Part shown: one piece after another, positions 1 through 8,132 of the stretch
Numbering within the stretch: position 1 is the stretch's first letter
Layout: each line of letters opens with the position of its first letter
Made by a program: the position numbers and the translations under genes
DNA from: Melittangium boletus DSM 14713
GTDB lineage: Bacteria > Myxococcota > Myxococcia > Myxococcales > Myxococcaceae
Direction of reading: 5' to 3'
Length of the DNA: 64,000 bases
NCBI RefSeq assembly: GCF_002305855.1
Contig: NZ_CP022163.1
Coordinates: 3,844,292 to 3,908,291 of the forward strand
The notes under the pieces: generated by a model
What the model saw: only the letters and a program-made list of their open reading frames with translations
Databases searched by the model: none
What the model was told of the DNA's origin: nothing

Positions 1-241
1 AGACGATGCAGCGGAGAGCACCATCACTCGTTGAGCCTGTTTCCCCGGTGATGAAGTTGGGAAGCGCCTCACTCAACTTGTCCCTGAATGAGTACCAGGA
101 GCCCATGTCTTCAATCCTCTGTGACCACAAGGCTTGACGCCGCTCCTCCTCGGGACATGGCTTCAGATTGAAAAGGAAGTCGTTGTTCGAGCTGTAGTAT
201 TCTCGAACGATCGCGACGAGTTCTTCTCTTGATGGGGCCAT
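1..241 (-). CDS. Hypothetical protein, N-terminal part (cut by window edge)
   Basis: Reading the minus strand from an ATG at 241-239 gives 80 uninterrupted codons that run off the left edge, so the C-terminus is missing. The product starts MAPSREELVAIVREYY and contains ALWSQRIEDMGSWYSFRDK, soluble and rich in charged and aromatic residues, with no signal peptide or membrane segment. The local base composition is less GC-rich than the MFS gene downstream, which often marks accessory genes in these genomes. The residue pattern and size so far resemble small immunity-type proteins of myxobacteria, but I recognise no family and give no function. Confidence 0.55.
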   Translation of the reverse strand, partial: MAPSREELVAIVREYYSSNNDFLFNLKPCPEEERRQALWSQRIEDMGSWYSFRDKLSEALPNFITGETGSTSDGALRCIV

Positions 242-558
242 GAAGGACCAAATCGTTCAGAAACCAAGCGCGGGAACACCAAAAACAACCGGCTTCGCCA
301 TGGGGTCGCAGATCGCCTTGACTCGCGAACCCAAGACAGCATCTCTCCGTCTCAAATATAAGGACACTCATTCACCCCACCAGGAACGGTTCGAAATCAT
401 AGACGCGAACGGGAGGTCATGCTCCTTTTGGACGAACTCATGAGGGGAGGAGCGAGTGGATCCATCCGCGGCAGCAGGGGTTACAGCCGCTCGCCCATTG
501 GACTTGGACGGGCGGCCATCGCCTGCGGGGCACGCGCCGGATAGTGTGCGCCCCCTCC
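242..558. other. Intergenic region between divergent genes
   Basis: About 317 bases with no convincing gene. A 67-codon open frame (240-443, plus) is present, but its ATG overlaps the start codon of the minus-strand gene and its product has no recognisable features. The stretch probably holds the divergent promoters of the edge gene and the MFS transporter; no clear sigma70 element was identified. Confidence 0.5.
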
Positions 559-1833
559 ATGGCCTCCTCCGTCTCCGTACGCGGCGTGCTCTCGCTGGTG
601 CGCCGCAACGCGGACTACCGCCGTCTGCTCCTCGCCACCCTCGTGTCCCTGCTCGGCGATTGGTTCGCCTTCGTGGCCATCAGCGGCTTCGTCACCGAGT
701 CCACCGGCAGCCTCGGCGCCTCCGCCGCCGTCTTCGCCGCCAGCGTCCTGCCCGCCAGCCTCCTGTCCCCCGTGGCCGGCCTGCTCGCCGACCGCGTGGA
801 CCGCCGGCGGTTGATGATCTCCGTGGACCTCATCCGCGTGCTTCCCGCGCTCGGCCTGCTCGCCTCGCTCCAGTGGCAGTCCCCGGTGCTCGCGCTCGCC
901 TGCGTGGCGCTGCTCTCCGCGCTCTCCTCCTTCTTCGATCCCGTCGCCGAGGCCTCCGTCCCCAACGTCGTCGACCCCGTGGATCTCCCGCTCGCCCAGG
1001 CGGTGCTCGGCACGGTCTGGGGCAGCATGCTCTTCGTCGGCGCGGCGCTCGGAGGCCTGGCCACGCTCGCCCTCGGCCGCGAGGCGAGCCTCGTGCTCAA
1101 CGCCTCCACCTTCCTCGTCTCCGCGCTGCTGCTCCGGGGCATCCGCCGCTCCTTCCAGCGCGCCGACCCGCGCGCCGCCTCGCCCGAGAGCCCCTGGCAC
1201 CAGCTGCGCGAGGTGTGGCGCACCACCCGGGACAGCCCCGAGACGCGCGCGCTCCTCACCACCAAGGTGGGCGTGGGGCTCGGCAATGGAATCGTGGGGC
1301 TGCTGCCCGCCTATGCCGCGAGGACCTTCTCCGCCGGGGACGAGGGCGTGGGCCTGCTGCTCGCCGCGCGGGGCCTGGGCGCGCTGCTCGGCCCCATTCT
1401 CGGCCAGCGCTGGGTGGGCCATGACGAGCGCCGGCTGCTCCTGGTGAGCGGCGGCTCCATGGTGGTGTACGGGCTCGCGTACCTGGCGCTGCCCTGGGCC
1501 CCGAGCCTGGGATTCGCCGCCGCGTGCGTGCTGCTCGCCCACCTGGGCGGCGGCGCGCAGTGGGTGCTGTCCACCTACGGCTTGCAGCTGGCCACGCCGG
1601 ACCGGCTGCGCGGCCGGGTGATGGGGCTCGACTTCAGCCTCGCCACGCTGTGCGCGGGAGCCTCCTCGCTCGCCGCCAGCGCCGCCGCCGAGGGCCTGGG
1701 GCTCAATGGCGCCTCGTGGGCCCTGGCCGGGGTGTCCCTGCTCTATGGCGTGGGGTGGTTGTGGGCCACCCGGGGCCTGTGGCGAGGCCGCGTGGACGTG
1801 CTCAGCGCCTCGCGTCCGCCCGAGCACGCCTGA
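559..1833 (+). CDS. MFS transporter (MFS_3/enterobactin-exporter-like)
   Basis: A 424-residue integral membrane protein with about 12 hydrophobic segments, typical in length for the major facilitator superfamily. The loop between segments 2 and 3 carries the MFS signature GLLADRVDRRRLM (G-x-L-a-D-r-x-x-r-r-x-x). The N-terminal half resembles drug/siderophore exporters of the MFS_3 group: it starts with a short cytosolic tail and the phrase RNADYRRLLLATLVSLLGDW. ATG 559 is preferred over an in-frame GTG at 544. It likely exports a small molecule across the inner membrane; the substrate cannot be read from sequence. It stands alone on the plus strand and converges on the lipoprotein gene at 1849. 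Confidence 0.85.
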   Translation: MASSVSVRGVLSLVRRNADYRRLLLATLVSLLGDWFAFVAISGFVTESTGSLGASAAVFAASVLPASLLSPVAGLLADRVDRRRLMISVDLIRVLPALGLLASLQWQSPVLALACVALLSALSSFFDPVAEASVPNVVDPVDLPLAQAVLGTVWGSMLFVGAALGGLATLALGREASLVLNASTFLVSALLLRGIRRSFQRADPRAASPESPWHQLREVWRTTRDSPETRALLTTKVGVGLGNGIVGLLPAYAARTFSAGDEGVGLLLAARGLGALLGPILGQRWVGHDERRLLLVSGGSMVVYGLAYLALPWAPSLGFAAACVLLAHLGGGAQWVLSTYGLQLATPDRLRGRVMGLDFSLATLCAGASSLAASAAAEGLGLNGASWALAGVSLLYGVGWLWATRGLWRGRVDVLSASRPPEHA

Positions 1834-1847
1834 CCCGGGCGGCCGGG
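1834..1847. terminator. Possible short bidirectional hairpin between convergent genes
   Basis: CCCGG-GCGG-CCGGG is a perfect 5-bp stem with a 4-base loop filling the 15-base gap between the convergent MFS and lipoprotein genes. There is no T tract, so this is only a candidate terminator. Confidence 0.3.
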
Positions 1848-1848
1848 C

Positions 1849-2418
1849 TCACGGAGCGGGAGGCGGAGGCGGGGGCTGAGGCGGCGGCGGCGGCTGCGGC
1901 GCGGCGGAGGGAGCGGGGGGCGCCTCCTGCGGCGCGTAGCCTTCCCGCGGCGCATAGTGCGGAGGAGGCGGCGGCGGAGGCGCGTAGCCCCGAGGCGGGC
2001 CGTAGCCGTCGCGAGGCCCGTAGTCGTCGCGAGGCCCCTCGGCGCAGCGGTACTCCACCGTGCGCGAGCCGAGCAGGAAGGTGGCCAGGGAGGCTCCGCT
2101 CGTCATGCAGGAGTATCGCTCCGCATCGGAGCCACTGCTACACGCCGCCGCGCCCACCAGGCCGCCCGCGAGGCCCAGGCCGAAGCCAATGAGCCAATCC
2201 GTGCCACTCATGCGGCTCTCCGCCCGGGCCAATCCGTGGCGGCACTCGCGCCCCGCGGGCGAGGACAGCGGCACGAGGCCGGCGATGGTGAACCACTGCC
2301 GGTCCGAGTACTCCCGGCCCTCGGCCCGTTGGTCCGTGACGATCTTCGTGTGGTAGCACCCCACCTGGCTCGCCAGCACGGTGACGGCGGCGGCCATGGT
2401 CCCATAGCGCTTCAACAT
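1849..2418 (-). CDS. Bor-like lipoprotein with proline-rich tail
   Basis: 189 residues. The N-terminus MLKRYGTMAAAVTVLASQVGC is a lipoprotein signal with the acceptor cysteine at about residue 21, so the protein is probably membrane-anchored and exported. Residues 22-125 follow the plan of the lambda Bor / Iss family (a QWFTIAGLVPL strand, a conserved cysteine in GRECRHGL, a glycine-rich hydrophobic hairpin, and a final Cys in VEYRC). The last 60 residues are a low-complexity Pro/Gly/Tyr tail (repeated YGP, YAPP, then poly-proline) that a Bor protein normally lacks and that may span periplasm or peptidoglycan. It sits 82 bases downstream of mrpB on the same strand and could be cotranscribed. 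Bor itself is linked to serum resistance; here only the fold resemblance is claimed. Confidence 0.6.
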   Translation of the reverse strand: MLKRYGTMAAAVTVLASQVGCYHTKIVTDQRAEGREYSDRQWFTIAGLVPLSSPAGRECRHGLARAESRMSGTDWLIGFGLGLAGGLVGAAACSSGSDAERYSCMTSGASLATFLLGSRTVEYRCAEGPRDDYGPRDGYGPPRGYAPPPPPPPHYAPREGYAPQEAPPAPSAAPQPPPPPQPPPPPPAP

Positions 2419-2500
2419 GATGAGTCTCCTTGGAAGGGGGCCCAGGCGATCGCGCTTGGCCCGTCCGCGTACGGACTCGAGTTCCCCCCCGGGGCGGGAT

Positions 2501-2974
2501 TTAGCGAATCTCCTCCGGGGACGCCATCCCCCTTTCGGAGGACGCCTTGCCGGAGCGCTGGGACAACAATCCGTCGATGGCCGTGACGATGAAGCCCATC
2601 ACCACGAGGAAGATGCCCGCGTCGAAGACGACGGCGGTGTGCAACTCCACCGTGCCGAAGTGGGCGACGGGCCGGCCGGGGCGAGGGAAGTGCGTGACGG
2701 GGGGGTAGCCGCCCAGCCAGGGCACGAAGGCCACGCCCAGGAGCAGCAACAGCCCCACTCCGGCCACCTGGGGCGCGTAGCGGACACCGGGCAGCCGCCG
2801 CGCCGCGTCTCGCCCGCTCGCCACGTATTGCAGGAGCACCGCCAGCGCCGCGAGCACCCCCGCGCCGAAGCTGTCACCCGCCTCCACGTAGCCCTTGAGC
2901 CATACCGCCACCGCCACCACGAGCGCGGGCGGCAACAGCATGCGCGACACGGATTGGATGAAGGCGTTGTTCAT
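2501..2974 (-). CDS. mrpB: Na+/H+ antiporter subunit MrpB/MnhB
   Basis: 157 residues with four hydrophobic segments and the MnhB-family pattern (SVSRMLLPPALVVAVAVW, then GDSFGAGVLAALAVLLQYV, and ending in TAVVFDAGIFLVVMGFI). MrpB is a small inner-membrane subunit of the multi-subunit cation/proton antiporter. Its start ATG overlaps the mrpA stop as ATGA, so the two are translationally coupled. Subunits C to G, which normally follow, are absent from the window. Confidence 0.85.
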   Translation of the reverse strand: MNNAFIQSVSRMLLPPALVVAVAVWLKGYVEAGDSFGAGVLAALAVLLQYVASGRDAARRLPGVRYAPQVAGVGLLLLLGVAFVPWLGGYPPVTHFPRPGRPVAHFGTVELHTAVVFDAGIFLVVMGFIVTAIDGLLSQRSGKASSERGMASPEEIR

Positions 2975-5283
2975 TCCGCGCGCTCCCCCGACAGCAGGTG
3001 CATCACCCCGAGCAGCACCACCACCATCACCGACGTCTCGCCCACGGTGTCCAGGCCGCGGAAGTCCGCGATGATGGCGGACACCACGTCCTTCGCATGC
3101 GCCGACTCCGTCAGGGCGATGTGCCGCGTCATCACGCGCTCCTCGCTCAGGTGGGACAGCGCGTTCCACGTCATGGCCATGGCGCTGCCGCCCGCCACCG
3201 CGCTGTAGAGCCAGTCGCGCCACCTCGGCCGCGTGGCCTCCGACTGCGCCCGCTCGCGGCTGCGGCGCGGCAGCCGCGACAGGAGCGCCACGAAGAGGAG
3301 CGTGAAGGTCGTCTCCACCAGCACGGCGGTGAAGGCCACGTCCGGCGCCGCCGCGAAGGAGAACACCGCCGCGAGGCTGAAGCCCACGCACGAGAGCACC
3401 ATCACCAGGTGGAGGTGGTTGCCCGCCCCGAGCGCCGCCACCGCCGCCCCGGCCGCGATGAGCAACCCCATCAACAGGGGCACATCCGCCCGGCCCAGGG
3501 GCCCCACGACGAAGAGCGGCCCCTCGGACGGGGTGAACAGCAACGCCGCCAGGCCCAGGAGGCCCGCGGGCACCAGCACCGCCGCCACCCGGTCTCGCAA
3601 GTCCCGCACCTCCAGGTTGCGCAGGGCATCCGACAGCGCATCCGCCCGGGACAGCACCTCGCCGTACACCCGCTCCGCGCCCACCCGGCTCGCCGCGTGG
3701 ATGAGCTTCACCAGCCCCGCCTCCCACCGGTGCCGCGTGGCCACCAGCGCCGCCCCCAGCGTCCACGCGCCCAGGGCGAGCAGGTTCTCCACCCGCGCGT
3801 CCAGGTGGTAGCCGAGCGACACCTCCACCGCGTGTCCCTTCATCTCCCCGCCCGCGGCCGAAGCCAGCCAGGACAGGGGCTCGAGCCACACGCCACCCAG
3901 GAGCGTGGCCGCGCCCAGCACGCCCACCGGCCACACGAGCCCCCCGGGGGCCCGGGGGCCCACGCCGCGCGGCTCGCCGAGGAACAGGCGCACCCACAAC
4001 CGCCCCGTGTAGCCGAGCGTCAGCGCCGCGCCGAGCACGCCGGCCGCGCCCCAGAAGGGCCCCCGCGCCGCGAGCGCATGGAAGAAGAGCTCGTCCTTGA
4101 AGAAGCCCACCGTGAGCGGCAGGCCTCCGAGCCCCGCGGCGGCCACGGCGCTCGTGCCCGCGAGCCACGGCTGCGAGCGCGCGAGGCCCCCCAGGTCCGA
4201 CAGCGAGTCCTTGCCCGTGGCCTCGGTGATGGCGCCCACGGTGAGGAAGAGCGCCGCCTTGCACAGGCCGTGGGCCAGCACATAGAAGGGCGCGCCGTCT
4301 CCGCCCAGGCCCACCAGCACCAGCACATAGCCGTACTGGGCGATGGTGGAATAGGCCAGCACCCGCTTGAGCCGCCGCGCCCCGAGCGAGAAGAGGCTGC
4401 CCATCCCCATGGACAGGAGCCCCACCCCCGCGAGCCCGTGGAGCACCCGGGGCTCCAGCGCGAAGAGGGGAAAGAAGCGCTGGAGCACGAACACGCCCGC
4501 GGCCACCATGGCGGCCGAGTGCAGGTAGGCGGACACCGGCGTGGGCGCCGCCATGGCGCGCGGCAGCCAGAAGTGGAAGGGCACCTGGGCGCTCTTACCC
4601 AGCGCGCCCACCGCCAGGAGCATGAGCGCCGCGGTGAGGCGCGGCCCCGGCCCCACGCGCGAGGCCAGGTCCGTGAGCTCGTCCAGGGCGAAGGTGCCGT
4701 AGGTGACGCCCAGCAGCACCACCCCTCCGAGCAACACCACCGAGGTGCTCCCCGTGACGATGAGCGCCAGGAGCGCCGCGGAGCGCGACTCCACGCGCCC
4801 GCGGTCGTAGCCGATGAGGAAGTACGAGGCCACCGTCGTCAGGTCCAACGCGATGACGAGCAGCAGCGCGTCGCGCGCCATGACGAGCAGCAACATGGCC
4901 GCCATGAAGGTGAGGATCCACGCATGCAGGCGCACCTCGTCGTGGCGGGGCCGGCGCTGCTCCTCCAGGTAGTGCGGCATGTACACGCGCGCGTAGAGGA
5001 GGATGAGCAGGCCCACCCCGAGGATGAGCACGCCATACAGAATGGAGAGCCCATCCAGCGCGAGCGCCAGACGCACGTGCCAGGTGGGAATCCAATCGAC
5101 GGACACCTGGGCGGGGCCCTCGTGCACGCTCCACGCGAAGGCGGCGAGCGCTCCCGCCGTGCCGAGCGCCCCCACCCCTCCGCTCCAGGAGGGACGCCAC
5201 CGGCCCACACCCAGGACGAGCGGCACGCTCAGCACGACGAGCAACAGGGGAAGCACCACGGTCATCACGGGCCCACGACTCAC
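2971..5283 (-). CDS. mrpA: Na+/H+ antiporter subunit MrpA/MnhA
   Basis: 770 residues, almost entirely membrane-embedded. Residues 60-430 form the proton-translocating NuoL/M/N-type module, with the transmembrane lysine motif LGKSAQVPFHFWLPRAM, the helix-break motif LAYSTIAQYGYVLVLVGL and HGLCKAALFLTVGAI. The C-terminal third carries the extra MrpA segments related to MbhD/MbhE (DUF4040 region at FSFAAAPDVAFTAVLVE). In homologues the acidic residue of the fifth helix is Glu (WELTS in MrpA); here the aligned motif reads ALDLTTVASYFLIGYD, an Asp. It should exchange Na+ or K+ for H+ as part of a complex, but no C-G subunits are nearby. It lies 24 bases downstream of an XRE regulator and overlaps mrpB by 4 bases. 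An internal ATG seven codons in is an alternative start. Confidence 0.85.
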   Translation of the reverse strand: MSRGPVMTVVLPLLLVVLSVPLVLGVGRWRPSWSGGVGALGTAGALAAFAWSVHEGPAQVSVDWIPTWHVRLALALDGLSILYGVLILGVGLLILLYARVYMPHYLEEQRRPRHDEVRLHAWILTFMAAMLLLVMARDALLLVIALDLTTVASYFLIGYDRGRVESRSAALLALIVTGSTSVVLLGGVVLLGVTYGTFALDELTDLASRVGPGPRLTAALMLLAVGALGKSAQVPFHFWLPRAMAAPTPVSAYLHSAAMVAAGVFVLQRFFPLFALEPRVLHGLAGVGLLSMGMGSLFSLGARRLKRVLAYSTIAQYGYVLVLVGLGGDGAPFYVLAHGLCKAALFLTVGAITEATGKDSLSDLGGLARSQPWLAGTSAVAAAGLGGLPLTVGFFKDELFFHALAARGPFWGAAGVLGAALTLGYTGRLWVRLFLGEPRGVGPRAPGGLVWPVGVLGAATLLGGVWLEPLSWLASAAGGEMKGHAVEVSLGYHLDARVENLLALGAWTLGAALVATRHRWEAGLVKLIHAASRVGAERVYGEVLSRADALSDALRNLEVRDLRDRVAAVLVPAGLLGLAALLFTPSEGPLFVVGPLGRADVPLLMGLLIAAGAAVAALGAGNHLHLVMVLSCVGFSLAAVFSFAAAPDVAFTAVLVETTFTLLFVALLSRLPRRSRERAQSEATRPRWRDWLYSAVAGGSAMAMTWNALSHLSEERVMTRHIALTESAHAKDVVSAIIADFRGLDTVGETSVMVVVLLGVMHLLSGERAE

Positions 5284-5307
5284 AAAGGAAAGAAGAGGCC
5301 CCCGAGG

Positions 5308-5691
5308 TTAGGCGCGTGAGGCGCGGCCGCGGCCCGCTTCTCCTCGCGCGCGTGTGGTGGTGGACACGCCGAGGGCCCGCACCAGGCGGTCCAGCATCCG
5401 CAGCTGCGCGTCCTCCAGGCTGATGGCCGAGTGGAGCAGGCGGCGCAGCCTCGGCGAGTCCGCCCCGAGCCCCAGCAGCTCGTCCGAGCCGATGCCCAAC
5501 GTCACGCACAACCGCCGCAGGACCGGGAGGCTCGGGAAGCGCTCGCCGCGCTCGATGCGGCCATACGTCGCGAGCGACACCCCCACCCGGCGCGCCACCT
5601 CGCCCGGGCCGAGCGCCGCGCGCTCACGAGCGGCCCTCACACGCGCGCCAAGACTCTTGCGCAGGGGACGTTCAACACGGACCAAGGGCAT
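5308..5691 (-). CDS. XRE-family transcriptional regulator
   Basis: 127 residues. Residues 12-70 form a helix-turn-helix of the cro/C1 type: LGARVRAARERAALGPGEVARRVGV, SLATYGRIERGERFPSLPVLRRL, CVTLGIGSDELLGL. The C-terminal 50 residues are helical and unrecognised. It is the first gene of an apparent operon with mrpA and mrpB (24-base gap) and is preceded by a well-formed promoter whose spacer contains a perfect inverted repeat, so autoregulation and control of the antiporter are the natural inference. The ligand or signal is unknown. Confidence 0.8.
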   Translation of the reverse strand: MPLVRVERPLRKSLGARVRAARERAALGPGEVARRVGVSLATYGRIERGERFPSLPVLRRLCVTLGIGSDELLGLGADSPRLRRLLHSAISLEDAQLRMLDRLVRALGVSTTTRARGEAGRGRASRA

Positions 5692-5742
5692 GACGCGGGG
5701 GCCTCCAGGATGGGCGCACGGGGGGACGAGGAAAGCCGCTCC

Positions 5743-5770
5743 ACCATACCGACTTGATAAGTCCTGTCAA
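5743..5770 (-). promoter_or_regulatory. Sigma70-type promoter with embedded operator for the XRE-mrpAB operon
   Basis: On the minus strand TTGACA (5770-5765) is followed 16 bases later by TATGGT (5748-5743). The spacer holds the inverted repeat GACTT-ATC-AAGTC (5751-5763). A repressor bound there would occlude RNA polymerase. The predicted start site is about 45 bases upstream of the XRE start codon. Confidence 0.6.
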
Positions 5771-6063
5771 TGCTCCCTACTGATTCCGGGAGTCACCCCG
5801 AGAATCGCACCCTCTAGAGGTAGTGTGGCGGAGCCATCCGCATTGTCCGAAAGGAGCGGATGCCCCGCGCTCCGGGACACTAGAGCCGGTGGGGAGCCCC
5901 GGAAGGCGAACCTTGCCCGCGCATCACGGCATCCCCTGATACCTCACGACTGTGGAGCAGGGGACGTGCCGCGCAGGGCGGATGCGAACAGGGGGGTGTC
6001 CGTCCATGCACCTCGTTTCTATGTTGGGGCACCTCGCGACTCCCACTACTGGAGGACTCCGCC
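5771..6063. other. Intergenic region upstream of the 6064 gene
   Basis: Apart from the XRE promoter next to it, this stretch of about 290 bases holds no coding feature I can support. The end carries a strong ribosome-binding site, GGAGGA, 8 bases before the ATG at 6064. No clear promoter hexamers for the plus strand were found. Confidence 0.4.
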
Positions 6064-6561
6064 ATGCATCACGACATCCAAGCGACCCCTGCCTCGCCGG
6101 GAGCGGACCTCGCCGAGCAGCACGACAGCTTCCAGCCCTGGTCCGAGCCCGTGACGGTCGTGGTGACCCAGGCCTTCGGGCCCGAGGGGCACAACCTGGT
6201 GGGCTATTCGGACGTGACGTTCAACGGACACCCCGCCATCACCGTGCTCGTGCGCACCCCCGAGGGGCGCGAGGGGCTCGTGCACCTGTCCCCCATCTAT
6301 GGAGACCGGCGCAAGCAGGGCTTCACCGACATCGCCCCGGGCACGCGCTGCACCCTCTGCTGCCCCGCCACCGGGAAGCCGCTGGAGAAGCTGGGCCCCG
6401 TGGATGATGGCAGCGGCGCGGACTATTACGCCCTCTACCTGACCTCCCGGCTCATCAAGGGCCACGCCGTCGCCCTCTCGGACGTGTGGGACCACCACCA
6501 CTCGCGCATCGTGGACGACGACGCCGTCATCTCCTACTGGGCCCAGACGCACCCCATCTAG
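6064..6561 (+). CDS. Conserved-looking hypothetical protein with a CxxCC motif
   Basis: 165 residues, soluble, no signal peptide. Residues 28-85 look like a small beta barrel (VTVVVTQAFGPEGHNLVGYSD, then HPAITVLVRTPEGREGLVHL). TRCTLCCPATGKPLEKL follows at about 97-113 and resembles one half of a zinc knuckle, although the second cysteine pair is missing. The end is rich in His and Asp (VWDHHHSRIVDDD). The start is fixed by a GGAGGA ribosome-binding site. Its stop codon shares the CTAG palindrome with the stop of the convergent MCP gene. I do not recognise the family; a metal-binding or modulatory role is possible but unproven. Confidence 0.65.
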   Translation: MHHDIQATPASPGADLAEQHDSFQPWSEPVTVVVTQAFGPEGHNLVGYSDVTFNGHPAITVLVRTPEGREGLVHLSPIYGDRRKQGFTDIAPGTRCTLCCPATGKPLEKLGPVDDGSGADYYALYLTSRLIKGHAVALSDVWDHHHSRIVDDDAVISYWAQTHPI

Positions 6562-8081
6562 GTGCGCGAGGGGCCCCGCGGGCCGGGCTCGGGCAGGAGC
6601 CCCGCCAGCTCGTCGCCCATCGTCCCCAGCCGCCGCGCCGTCGCCGACAGGTCCGTGCCCATGCGCACGTACGTGTCCACCAACTCCAAGAGCGTCGCGC
6701 ACGCCTGGGAGATGTGCGCCGTCTGCTCCGCCTGACGCTCGGCCTCGCCGGAGCTCTTCTCCATCAGCTTCTGATTCTGCTGCACCGTCTCGCGGATGGA
6801 GCGCAGCGTGGTGCGCGCCGACTCCAGCAGCGGCGTGAAACGCTCGCTCGTCTCGCGGATGAGCCCCACGGCGTGCAGCGTCTCCGACATCTGCCCCGTC
6901 ACCCCGCCCATCACCTCGCTGATGCGCGCCGAGGAACGGCCCGACTCCGCCGCCAGCTTGCTCACCTCCCGCGCCACCACCGCGAAGCCCCGGCCATGCT
7001 CGCCCGCGCGCGCCGCCTCGATGCCCGCGTTGAGCGCGAGCATGTTCGTCGCCGCCGCCATCTCCTGGATGGTCTCCACGAAGCCGTGGATGCGGTCCGA
7101 GCTCTCCTCCAGCTTCTGCACGCTCAGCGCGCTGCGCCCCACCGCGTGTCCGATGGCCGACAGGCCCGACTCCAGGCCATTCACCAGCCCGTCCACCTCG
7201 CCCGTGTAGCGCTGGGCCTCGTCCGCCTGGGTGGCGCTCGCGCGCGAGTGGCGGAAGAGCGCCCCGGCCGCGCTGGCCATCTGCTCGCTCGCCGAGGAGA
7301 TGCGCAGCGCCGCGACGCGCACGAGCGCCGCCTGCTCGGCCATGTCCTCGAGCGTGGAGGACAGCACGAGCGCGGAGTCCGCCAGGACGCGCCCCGTCTG
7401 GACGACCCGGCCCCGCGAGCGCTCCAGTTCCGCGAGCGTCCGGGTGGTGTCCCGCCGCAGGTGGAAGTTGCGGATGTGGCTCGCCCGCAGGGACTCGAGC
7501 GCCAGGGCCCCGAGCACCGCCGCGAGCAGCACGGGCGCGTCCGTCACGAACTGCGCCGTCAGGGACACCGTGGACCACACGGCGGTGAACAGCCCGTGCA
7601 TCAGGGCGAACAGCGCGTAGAAGCCGAAGCGCTCCGAGCGCCCCGACGGCATGAGCGAGGGCGCGAGCAGCAGATCGATCAGCAGGCCCACCGCGTGGTA
7701 GCGCGTGCCCGACAGCCCCAGCCGGTGGAAGGCCCACTCATTGCCGAGCGCGAAGAGCGCCGTGGCCCAGAACATGACGGTGGGCAGCACCGCGCGGCTC
7801 ATGCGCTCGCCCGCCGCCAGCACCGCCAGGGGCAGGAGTCCCCAGGGCAGCCGCACGAGCGCGGCCACGCCCCAGACCGCGTCGTCCGGCATCCGCCCAT
7901 GCACCTGCACCCCATTCATGTGCAGGACGTCCAGGAGGAACCACAGGGGGGTGAGTCCCAGTCCGAGCCACGCGAGCTGGCTCAGCCGCGCGGGCGCGCG
8001 CTCCCACTGGAAGTCGCGGTAGGTCTCCATCGTCGGGCGGGGGGAGGAATGGGGGGTTTCCATAGGCACCGCGAGCCGCAC
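6558..8081 (-). CDS. Methyl-accepting chemotaxis protein with multi-pass membrane sensor
   Basis: 507 residues. The N-terminal 180 residues contain about six hydrophobic segments with very short loops and no periplasmic ligand domain or HAMP, so sensing is probably within or at the membrane (for example energy state or a lipophilic signal). Residues 190-500 are the coiled-coil signalling domain; its hairpin tip reads EMAAATNMLALNAGIEAARAGEHGRGFAVVAREV, a canonical MCP core with the Glu-Ala methylation-type heptads around it. It would couple to CheW/CheA, but no che genes are nearby. Alternative starts exist 6 and 17 codons in. The stop overlaps the convergent gene by 4 bases. Confidence 0.9.
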   Translation of the reverse strand: MRLAVPMETPHSSPRPTMETYRDFQWERAPARLSQLAWLGLGLTPLWFLLDVLHMNGVQVHGRMPDDAVWGVAALVRLPWGLLPLAVLAAGERMSRAVLPTVMFWATALFALGNEWAFHRLGLSGTRYHAVGLLIDLLLAPSLMPSGRSERFGFYALFALMHGLFTAVWSTVSLTAQFVTDAPVLLAAVLGALALESLRASHIRNFHLRRDTTRTLAELERSRGRVVQTGRVLADSALVLSSTLEDMAEQAALVRVAALRISSASEQMASAAGALFRHSRASATQADEAQRYTGEVDGLVNGLESGLSAIGHAVGRSALSVQKLEESSDRIHGFVETIQEMAAATNMLALNAGIEAARAGEHGRGFAVVAREVSKLAAESGRSSARISEVMGGVTGQMSETLHAVGLIRETSERFTPLLESARTTLRSIRETVQQNQKLMEKSSGEAERQAEQTAHISQACATLLELVDTYVRMGTDLSATARRLGTMGDELAGLLPEPGPRGPSRT

Positions 8082-8132
8082 CGTATCAGACGCGGCGGGA
8101 CTCCCGGCGGTGCCATTCGCCCGCCCGCCCGT

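Noticed and set aside
240..443. 67-codon plus-strand open frame near the left edge
   Set aside because: Its ATG overlaps the start codon of the minus-strand gene, no ribosome-binding site or family features, and the region is better explained as divergent promoter DNA.
2998..5319. 773-codon open frame antisense to mrpA
   Set aside because: Product is almost only His, Arg, Gln, Gly and Pro, the usual artefact of a GC-rich gene read on the other strand; mrpA has clear family motifs.
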